A program made the position numbers and the translations under genes. DNA of 64,000 bases from Symsagittifera roscoffensis (taxonomy: Eukaryota > Xenacoelomorpha > Acoela > Convolutidae), in assembly GCF_963678635.1 (NCBI RefSeq), contig NC_087062.1, forward strand, positions 64,205,253 through 64,269,252. The letters run 5' to 3'. Numbering within the stretch: position 1 is the first letter of the stretch; each line of letters begins with the position of its first letter. The notes below the pieces were generated by a model, which made no database searches, was not told where the DNA came from, and saw only the letters and a program-made list of their open reading frames with translations. Shown in pieces: positions 23,225-33,600 of the stretch.

Positions 23225-25878
23225 AGTTCATACTAGGTTTGCTCTCTTGGGGTACCAAAACAACTGCGCCAGGCAGTGAAACGGGTACTCCCCATGAGTC
23301 AACAGGATATTTCTCCAAGTTCGATATCCCGATGCCACTAGCAGGGGCTCAACTTCCATCATCGTTTGGTGCGTCTCATCTTTTTCGTCTATCGTAGTAA
23401 AATCACTCGACATTATTCCCTTCGCCTTCTTCTTCTGGAACTCACTGAGGTTCCCTTCACCCCACTTTACAAAATCTTCTCGCACTATTTCTTCCAACTC
23501 ATCCCTAGGCCTCTCTAGGACTGCCCGGAGGATCTTCCTCAACAATTCACGGGATCCCTCTGACATCCTCGACAGTCGCACGCACTTGGGCACCGAGAAC
23601 AGCTGGTAATCAATCGGTGTTGTGTTCTTGTATCTACAACCATCATGTGCGTCGGGTAATTGCTATTACAGTATAGTACCGCACTAGATCCCACCAGATA
23701 CTCCGAACAGGCTGTCTCGTGATATCCCATGCTGTGTTTCAAATTCGTCTCATTTTCAGGAGCCTCCCGCCAGCTTCCATATTTCAGCCCAGTTTGTGAT
23801 GCTCCAGGAAATACTTCCACACTCAAGGACATGACCTGCTCATGGGCACGCTCCAGGCGTTCCATGGACTCAATCGAGCTGACCATGCTACAGAATCCTA
23901 AGGCGGTCATCAAATTCACCTCCGTCACTCCATGGCAATCCGCACCCAATGGCATATCATTTTTCTATGACATACTCAATCTTCCATACAATTTGCTAGC
24001 TGGCAGTGCTGTTCACACAACGTTTTCAGGCAGTGACTATTCCCACACACGTGCCCTTCCATTCCACACCTTCTAACAATTACCTCGTCACCGCTAACTC
24101 CTTCTGAAACATCGCCTGACTTCCTCCAACCTCCAGAAGCTATCCATATCTTTCGTCGGGATCTGCAGTGGCATGTCTTGATAGAGTTCCAACAGCTTCA
24201 TCAACCTCTGCCTAATCGTCTCTATACATTCTTCTAGCACCGGAGTGAGGATACGATCCACCAAGAACTTTACAAAGCAAAATGCGACCTTTTTTTGCAC
24301 ACGGTATCGCAGAATTGTCCCTGGCGATCAGCACTCTCAAAGCTCCCATCAATTCTAACTGTTTCTCTCTAGATCTCGTCTCAATGGTGGCTTCATGCTC
24401 CCGTCTTCTTATTCCGACAAGGCACCACACGAGCCCAACTTGCAGGACTGTCCTGACGCAGGGGTTGGCTAAACACGCCATCACAGATGAGGGAGTACGC
24501 ATGGTTTCGTCGAAAAACTTCTGCAGGGCCGCCTTGCAGGAAGTCTTACTCAGAAGCTCTAAATCATTCTCATTCGCTTCCGACGACATCACTGTCACAT
24601 ATTCTTTCCTCTTCAGGTTCGAGCCCGTTATCAACTCTTGCAGATACTCCTGCATGGCTTGCTTGTCATGCTAGGCCATCAGATGCCCTCTCGCGGAGTT
24701 TCTCGCTTTCACCATTTCCAGGTAGCTACCAGCAAGATCGCCCATTTGAACCGATTCGGGCACTGTAATACGACTATACTCGATCACGTTGAGCTGCCTT
24801 TCCAACTTCATCTTTCCCATGTTGGTACGTGACGAGTTGTAGTCGTCCAATCCACCGGATCCACACTGGCTAATAACGTCCATTCCCAATCTGGTGTCAG
24901 CCAGGGTTCTCTCGTTTCTCTTGACCTTTGAAGCCGTTGATATTAATCCCGCCAGCAACATCGGTGGCACTTGGTTCTCCTTCTCCCTGCGCCTTGCGCG
25001 AGACCCCTCGCCCACCTTCGTTCGGGCGGGACACTTTCGCCCGCGACATCACCACCGTTGTGTTATTTGACTTCACAACCTTGGGGTTGGTCACTCTCTC
25101 CTTCAACTTTCTCACCATTGACTTGTACTTCTTCAGTCCTTTCCTGGCTCTTCTTACGGTCGACCTCGCATAATCGGGCTTTCTTCAGCACTTTCTTCTG
25201 TGACTGACCCGGTCAGACCGTCCGATTCAGTGGATTCCATCATTTTCTCTATAACTTCTCGCATGATGGGCTGGTTCAACCCCACTCTCATCACGGTTTG
25301 GGTGCCGCATCTCCGGATTATGCTCCACGTACATTCCATGAAGGCTACACGCCTACGAACCTCGCCGGTTTTTCTCCCCAGCTCGTTCTGATACCGCTCC
25401 CATTCTTCATCTGGCAACGTGCCCATGAACAACACTCGCATTGACTCGTCAATCCTTCTTCTTCGAGGGGATTCATTGAGTAGCTTGGACTCGCCCTTCC
25501 TCTGACATGCTTCAACCAGGGACATAGACACCACGGGTGACAGAATAGCTGGGGACTCCTTAGTGGGAGACATAAAAGATGATGGTGTCATCAACACTAG
25601 CTTTCATTTACTCCACCGCCTTCTGTTTCATTGAAATCATATCCCAGCAGATCCCTTTCCAGAGCATCCAGTCAAATTTGCTCATTTGGTCGCTCTTCCC
25701 TTCCATGGGGTCATCTTCTTCATGATTCTCTTTATTCGCATCTCCTCCATTGTCTGGTCTTGGTCCCGGTCCTAAGGGGCTTTGGCGCATGTCAACTCCT
25801 GCATCCGTCCGAGCCGGTATCGGCAGGTCACCCCCGCATGATAAAACACTTGGTCTTTGATCACAATTTCCACAGGTT
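23225..25878 (-). pseudogene. ORF3 remnant, C-terminal part, interrupted by element 1
   Basis: The most complete ORF3-like remnant of the array; its N-terminal side continues at 53117-54060 beyond the insertion. Left to right: residues about 2749-2500 (23225-23960), a little of 2500-2470, a deletion to about 2285, 2285-2075 (24070-24660), 2075-1940 (24660-25130), 1885-1745 (25150-25600) and 1745-1665 (25600-25878). Open stretches of up to 147 codons alternate with frameshifts. Landmarks: ADCHGVTEVNL, LSQCG-like ISQCG, NSARGHLMA, NESPRRRRIDESMRV. Relative to the ORF3 of element 1 it is clearly diverged, so it comes from a different family member. Confidence 0.85.
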
Positions 25879-26815
25879 TGTAACATTCGCCCCGAAGATA
25901 CATATCGACGGATAACAAAACTAAGTCTTAAGACGACTGGCTAGCGTCTAAACAGAGCTTTGCATGTTTTTCACCGTCTCTACCAAGCCAGTACTTTTCG
26001 GTGGTCTTTCTTACATCGGGTCGACAAAAACGTTACTGTTCTCCGGCTTCGACCAGAACGCTCAAATTAACTGAATTACATGCAAAAATAGTGAGCTCAT
26101 GGCTGGGTCTCAGTATCCCCAGACCACGAGTTTACTCCTAAAAACAAGGCTACTATTTATTATATTACTATTGGTTTTGTTCAGTAGATAAAAATCATCA
26201 TCTCCATCGAAGATGGATCAACCCTATCCCCCCCAACTCTTAGCACCTCATCCTTGTCAAAACTAATCCAAATATCAATTAAATTCAAGTCAGGACATGA
26301 CAGGATGCTAAAAGTTCATATGAGTCATTAAAAGTTTTCCGTCCCGAGAACCTTCCGGATTCTTGAATCCAGTGAATCAAGCTCCTTAAGTTCGAATTCA
26401 CGATAACACGGAGGGCTGATTTCTTACCCTTCACCGTTGTTTGCAACGGCCTTGCAACTGTTGTAGCAGCACAATAGTTGCAACTCGGAACGTTCTCTGC
26501 ACTCTGCTGCTGTTTTTCTTCAATTTCGACTTCTTCAATTTCGATCAAGTTGTTCTCGTCAGCGCAACTAACGTTGTTGTTCTGTTTTTTCACTCGTTTT
26601 TTGTTAAAAATGGCCGTTTCAGCATTTCTCAGAAATGTGACGTCATCATTCGAAATTTTGAAATTTTAAAACACTAGAATATTCCAGCCTTCACCGTTTG
26701 GCTAAACGTTCCAATAACGTCGTTAATCCTTCAAAATCATTAACTCGGAAGGTTCACTGCTAAAATTTCGAAGTCTGCAGAGATTGCATTTTGGCCATTC
26801 TGGTCGAATGTCACA
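25879..26815 (-). repeat. 3' LTR of element 1
   Basis: Read on the minus strand it starts TGTGACATTCG and ends CGAATGTTACA. Contains AATAAA (minus strand, near 26155-26160) next to an ATATAAT-like TATA candidate. A 102-codon frame lies inside in the sense direction and is also open in the other LTR, but its coding status is doubtful. Confidence 0.95.
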
Positions 26816-26827
26816 TACTCCCCGGAC
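26816..26827 (-). promoter_or_regulatory. Polypurine tract of element 1
   Basis: Immediately upstream of the 3' LTR the minus strand reads GTCCGGGGAGTA. A purine-rich run abutting the 3' LTR is where plus-strand DNA synthesis is primed in LTR retroelements. The run is short (GGGGAG). The same ten bases recur inside pol. Confidence 0.6.
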
Positions 26828-27636
26828 AGTCCGGTCAATGTCCTCATTGAATCGCGCAATATTCGTAAAATGGTTACAGTGTCATCGAACAGAATTTACA
26901 AAATGCACGAAATTACTTTTATCCACGTCACATCGACTCACTGCAGAATATAAATGGCATCATACTACATCACTATCGCCTTCAAATTCTCTCATTAACC
27001 TGCACTCTGAGGATATGACTTAAGATAAAACATTTTTTCTGACTTCCAGTGTCAATGTCCCGATTAAAACTTCTTCTCCTATATTTAAAAGGTGTTGGCT
27101 TGCAGGACAGTCCTGCCAACCAACAAGCTAAAATTATCCTACTATGCTCCTTCCCTTCGGAAATCTTGCTTGTTTGTTGTCCTGAATATTAAAACTAGGA
27201 AACTTTGTGGTTAGAAAGAACACTGAAACAATCTCCCTCTCCGAGAGATTACTCAAGTTTTTCATGTCACCACAAAATGATCAGTCTTCCTAAGTGATTA
27301 AAAACAATCATGCAGGCTGGAATATTTAAATATACTCTTCCCTCAAGCTTTTCTAAATAAATAATAAGTGAGTGTCTCTAAAGCCACTTCAACTAAAACC
27401 AAAATGCAAATTTATAAATGCAACAATTTCAAAACTCAACTAAATGTTTCAGTTTTCAATTACAACTTGGTTGCTTGGTTTCTCACTTGAGTTTTTCACA
27501 CACATAAAACAATTCTGAGTTTTCACTTTTCTTCATCATCCCTTTGTTCTCTTCTTTTTTTGTCGTTTAGAAGTTCTAAAACTTCTAAATTCTTCTAATT
27601 TTCTTTCTTGCTGCCTCTTGTTTTCTCGACCATTCG
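26816..27636 (-). other. 3' untranslated region of element 1
   Basis: About 820 bp between the ORF3 stop and the 3' LTR. No gene seen. Two palindromes share the core GGACAGTCC: CCGGACAGTCCGG at 26822-26834, overlapping the polypurine tract, and GCAGGACAGTCCTGC at about 27102-27116, flanked by GTTGG/CCAAC. A potential hairpin at either site is plausible but its role is unknown. Confidence 0.7.
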
Positions 27637-30600
27637 TCAATGCTCCATTTCCTCCTCCTGTGACACTGACTCCGCACTTTCGGTTTCCGTGTCTTGTAGC
27701 ACGTCATTGACTATCCTGACGCTGTTGGAAGCCGTCCTCCAACACTTCTGCTCTTCCACCCTCTGTTTACAGCAAGGTAGGGGATCCACGTTTGATTCTC
27801 TGTTTTTACAGAAGCTGTTGTGGAGACACAACGTCACGTTTCTCTCCAAATCTTCTTTCAGCATCTCTGCCTTCTCATTTCCACTACGCTCGCTCGTCCT
27901 GGAAATTCTTTTCACAGCGGTGGTCGCTGCATTCCGATGGGTCACGAAAGCTCGCTTGAAAGCTCCTGCCCCAATGTCCAGCTGATATTCACTGTATACT
28001 CTGCCATGCTTCGACATATGCTTTTTCGCATACTCGTACAACCATGCAGTCATGCTAGCTCTGAACCATGGCATCAATCGTTTTCTTGCCCATATCTTCT
28101 TCACTTCCATCGGAATGTTTAGAACTTTGCACATTGTCTCAAAAAGATCTAAATCTTTTAGACAATCTAATTTCCGTAATTGTTCTCTCGTCGGTGCCTC
28201 CTGTCTATTATTTTCTCTCACATGAGCTTCCAGCCATCGTATTGCCATCATAACTCCCACTATCAATATTGTTACGGGCTGTGATGAATCTGGTAAACCC
28301 ATGGAGAGCAGCTCTCCAGAGTCCCAGATCAACATCAGATTACTACGCTTGGGATACCACCAGGTCTGCAGCAAGCAGTGGCAAGGAAACTCATCATGCG
28401 TCAACATGATGCTCCTCCAATTACGTTTTCCCGAAGCTTCCAGCAATGGTTCCACTTCCATCATCACTCGGTGGATTTCATCATTCTCATCTACTGCATT
28501 GTAATCTGTGACAGTTGATCCTCCCTGTTTCTGTTTTTCGAAGTCACTGAAGTTCCCGCTCACATATCCCATGAACTTCTTTCCTAGTATTGACTCCAAC
28601 TCTTCTTTGGTTCTCTCTGGAATTGCTGAGAACATCTTACATAGTAACTCGTAAGACTTTTCAGACATCCTCGCTAATCTCACACACTTCGGCACTGAGA
28701 AGGCTTGATCCACAATCGCTCTTGTACTCTTTACGTCCACAGCTACGAAATGTACAGGATATCTGCTCTTGCACATTGGAGCCAACGTTGAGCCCACCAA
28801 ATATCGTGCTCCTGATGGTCTACAATAAGTTTCGCTGTGTCTGATGTTCATCTCTGTTTCGATTGCTTCCCTCCATTTTCCTATATACTTCTGCTCAGTC
28901 TGCAGAACTCCTGGAAATACTTCTACGCTGATGGCTGTGACCATCTCATGTTTCTGTTCTAGATTCAATAGTGACTCTAAAGAACCAAACATGCTGTAGA
29001 ATCCTAGTGCTGTCACTAGATTCACATCGGTGCCTCCATGGCAATCTGCTATCAGTTCCGTTTCCGTTCTCGCTTTCATCACTACATTTCCAAACAATAC
29101 TGTCAACTGCTTGTGTTGTTTCTCCAGGGTTTTCACACAGTCTAGACTTCCACAGACGTGACCCTCTAGTCCACAGACTTCCGCCAGACAGCTACCAGGT
29201 TTGACCCAGTCTTCTGTTCCCCAGCCAGGCAACTCCACTTTATCTTCTCCGTTGCTCTTAGAGGCTGTTATCATCACATTATATATGATGTTGAGGTCAC
29301 GCAGGTTACAGTCTGCATTCAGTTCCCTCTGTACGTCTTGTGTCGCCCGTAATATTGAGTCAGCGTTGGGACTAGGACACCATGATGGTCTCATCAATTC
29401 CCACACTGCCATCAAGCTCGTTCTCAGTAATTCATCTGAGAATCCCAACCCAAACTCCACTCTCTTGTCGGATTTTGGTACTGAAGGTGCAGTCACCTCT
29501 TCTTCCAAGACCAGTCCCAATTTGGCCTGTGAATTGTTGACGCTTTTAATCGTTACAATTCTGGACGTCCAGAATCTTAGTAACACCGCCTGCTCATAAT
29601 CAAAGAAGCAATCACGTATGTCTTCACTCAGGAAAGGATTGTACGCTATCCCTAAGATCCCAGATACATAGCTATGTGACTTCTTCTTGATCGGTCCACA
29701 GTATTCACTGGATTTCGGCAATGCTCCCATAGATTCTTTAGTGAGTCTCAACTCCTTGTTGGAGAATCTCCTGATCTCGTCTATCTTTTTCATGGGTTCC
29801 AATTCTTCAGGTTCTTTCATGTTCACCCTCATCGGTTTACTTTGCTGCATCTCCAGCATTGCTAGTAAGAACAAGGCTTTCGTTCGCTCATCGCCTTCCT
29901 TCAACATTTTAACACAAATGTTTAATGCAGGTACTGAAATCTGCTCTATCAGGAATCGAATGAAACAGAGAGCGTCTCTCCGCTTCGCACACGCTACTGC
30001 TGCTCCCTCCTGGACTATCAGATCCCTCAGGTTCGTCATAAGGAAAACCTTTCCTTCTTTTGATCTCTTTCTTTCTTCTGAATCATATTCTTCGCGAGTC
30101 AGTCCCATCATACACCAGGCGAACCTGAGTTGTAACTCTGTCCTTACGTAAGGTACTGCCACGAGAGCATGTATTCTTGGCGTAGTCCTCATTTCCTCTT
30201 CGAAATACCTCAATACTACTGCTTTCCATGGAAGGCTCACTAACTGCTCGATCGTTTCCGCCTCTACGTCAGACGACGCCAAAGTTCCATACGCCTTCTG
30301 CTTGAGGGTGGTGCCTTGCAACATCATTTCCAGATAACCCTCCATGGCTTTTTCGTCTTCCAGGGCCATTACATACCCTCTAGCCGAGTTCCGGTATTCC
30401 AACATCTCCATGTATCCACCGGTGGGTTCATCTATCGACACTGTCTCCGACACGGTTAGTCGGTTGTATTCCACTGGTGTTAGTTGTCCTGCAACACTTC
30501 CCTTTCCATGATTCATGGGAGATGGCTTGAAGTCCCTCATTTTGCTCTCTCCACATTGGCTGAGTATTTCCATTTCTAACGTTGCTCCAGTCAGAGTGCG

Positions 30601-33600
30601 GTCACTCCTTTTGGATTTATAACCGGTTGACTTTATTCCCGCCATGAGAATGGGTGGCACCATTGCTATATCGGTTAATATTCTATCTGTGCCAGACAAT
30701 TGATAATCACCTTGCCCCAAATCCGTGACTTCTTCGACTCGCTTCCTTTTCGCTGAGTTACCAGCTTTCATCGATATCTCTGAATCCACTTTCGTCTTTC
30801 CAATTCTCCTCGGCATCACTCTGCTGCCTAACTTCATTTTCATCGCATTGATTTTATCAATCACCATTTTCGATCGCATCGTTCCTCTCCTGGTCCTTGA
30901 CAGGTACACCACCTCTCCATCGTCCTGCGGTGTCATCTTGATGGGAGAATTCGCTTCACTCTCATCAGTGGCTGAGTCGATCAATAACTCACTCAGTCTC
31001 CCTTCACACTCATCGAGCTTGTCAAGTACTTCTCTCATCAAGGGTTGATTGAGACCTGTTTTGAGGATGGATTGGGTCCCATAGCTCTGAACCACAGTCC
31101 AGACTTCTTCCATGAACGCCACTCTGTCCAGCTTACATCCCGTCCTACTCTCGTGGTCTCGGTGATGTACTTCCCATTCTTCTTCGGGCAGCGTTCCCAA
31201 GAAAGGTACTCTGGCTGAGGCCTCTATTCTTCTCCTCCGAGGTGATTCCATGAGGATTCTCTGGTCGTTATTTCTTGAATTGCCAGGAGAGCTGCTCTCC
31301 GGCAAATTCCGTTTCATTTCCATAAAGGCTGACGGAGGCTCCAGTGTCGAGGTGCCTTCATCCGCTGGCTCAGTTGCTTCCAACGTATCCGCATTGTTTT
31401 CAAGATCACTGAAGATGTTAAAATCCAGGCTGGATGCTCCTCCTGTCGATGCCCTGTCGTCTTCCCCACCAGCTTGATCTTGTTGCATGGGTTCTTCAGT
31501 CTGACGGCTTCCACCCTGTCCGTCATCTCCTTCTGACTTATCCTTATTCGAGTTCGATGGTCCTTGTTCGTCATTGTCGGCTTCTTCATGGAATCTCGGT
31601 ATGAGCAATGTACCGGCCGATTTATCTTCCTCTTCTCCATGGACCACTTTGATTTCTTCGCAGCCGAAGGGTGCTAGGAAAGTTCTCGTCTGCAATACTC
31701 CTCCAACTTTCATCTCCTTCCTCACACTGGTCAGGATCAATGAGGCTTCAGGCAATTCTGTCCTGCCTCTCATTCTCATCGGAGCTAAGCCCAGTCCTTT
31801 CCATTCCTCATCAAATCTTCCAGGCTTGGGAGTAGCGGCGTTGCTTATTCGCCTTCTCGTCGCTTGATCCGTGTATGCAAATCGTGTGTATTGTAACACG
31901 GCGGCATTTCTCCCTACGAAGTATGGATCCATCGTTCCCATGAAATTCCCTACTCTCCTTTCATTGGTTTCGAATGCTCTCAATCTAGGAGTTTGTACTA
32001 CGGAGACTGCTCCGAGCAGCATCCTTCTTATCAGAGGGAATTCAGGGACTGCCTCCGGTAGCTTCTTGTAATCGCCCCAGTCCTTCGTCTCTTCTCTCAC
32101 TTTGTGATAGGCTGCTGTGAGACGAGGCACTCTGGTCATTTCACCATTCGTTTTGTCATAGGGCCTCAGATTCCAAAGCTTTGGAAACACCTCGATGTGC
32201 CCTCTTTCTACTTCTCCCATGCGGTCACAGAAGTGATCGTCAAAATTGATGACTGTCATCTCTGGCTCCGATATCTTCGCAAATAACAGATCTTCACTCA
32301 TGAGCTCTCGCAATGCGTGCTGCTCGCACCAGTTCAGTGTACTACCGTCCACTGCCGATATGAGGTTCAGGTGCAGCACCGACCTCCTATATGCTTCCAC
32401 TTTAACGTCAGGGAACGCAAAGGTGACTGCTGGTCCATAGATCACTGTCACGAACTCCGTGACTCCTCTGATCAGCGCCAAGGGATCGAGTCTCATAGCT
32501 AAGCTCAAATCTGTTAATAGCGGCATGCCTCCAACATGTCGTCTAACATCTTCCTCTCTTTCAATTGTCTCGTCTTCTCCAGTTCCAAAGCGATTTTGCT
32601 GCAAGAGATACTGGATAAGAGTGTGTCTCAGGTCTCTTATTTTGTTCCACGAGTCCGTGGATTTCTTCATATCCAGATTCCTCACTCTCTCTTTCATCTG
32701 CTCTGGACAACGTGCCAGTTTCATCAGTCCTCCCAAGTTTCCGTGGGTTATTGCGATCAATGTCAGAAGTCCATCTAGTCGCAGGTTCTGTATTCCATCC
32801 GTAAGCAGCATCGCCGGTCCTTTTACGAAACTCTCCGCTCCAAACGTCACGAACAAGGCTATTAATTCCACTATCGATACTTTCACTACTGCTTGGAGGA
32901 ATTCCTTTATCAAATAGTGCGAGACTTTCGGGTAAACTTTTGCCAAGAAGGACGCGGTCCATCCGGCTCCCAACCCTTCCAGCATGCTGTCTGTCCTTTC
33001 AAATCCCTCCTGTCCCTTCACTTCCTGGGTCCAGAAGGTTTCCAAGGTAATCTGACACATTCTGTTCACGAACTCAGCTGTCTTTTCTCCGGCATTTTCC
33101 GCCAGGTTCACCTCCTTCAACAAGTAGGCGTGTATCTTAGTGATCATTACTGGGCCTTGCTGAAAAGCATCTGCACCCAATGCCGCTACTCTAGGATTCA
33201 GGTGTAGCCACTGGTTTGCTTCCGGCTTGGTTCTCAGCACCATCGCTTCCAGATGAGCTCTCGTCTCCAGTGAATTCTTTCTTCTCGTGTCTTCACTCGC
33301 CACTTCCATTGCTCGGAACCACAAGTCGTTGGACATTGCCGTGATCACTCGATGATCGTCATCTATTCCTGGTTTCAGTTTGAGTTGCCGACTGAAGTTG
33401 GACAGTTCCAACCCCAGCACTTCGTCCAACACTAACATGTGTAGCGCGTGGTCCTTGAACCCTCTCATCGCGTTTGAGATATCTGACCATACTGCAGGCA
33501 GTTCAGCCTTAAGTGGCCTCAGGTTCTCCATTTCTATCATGCGATTCGGGGCTGATATGATCACATCATATTTTCCCTCCGAAAGTAAGGCTACCATTGC

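Larger units (their letters stand above)
13698..23796. repeat. Large direct repeat, copy 2
   Basis: Second copy of the first 10.1 kb, offset by 13697 to 13699 bases because of small homopolymer indels. Sub-features keep the same order. The identity is far higher than that among the units inside each copy, so this duplication is much younger than the array itself, or is an artefact of assembly. Confidence 0.95.

Noticed and set aside
1-25878. Array units as Helitrons or DNA transposons
   Set aside because: No TC start or CTRR end with the right spacing, no transposase or Rep/helicase, and the identifiable parts are LTR, leader and ORF3 pieces.
1-25878. A CRISPR array or simple satellite
   Set aside because: Units are kilobases long, unequal in length and made of gene and LTR fragments; there are no short regularly spaced repeats.
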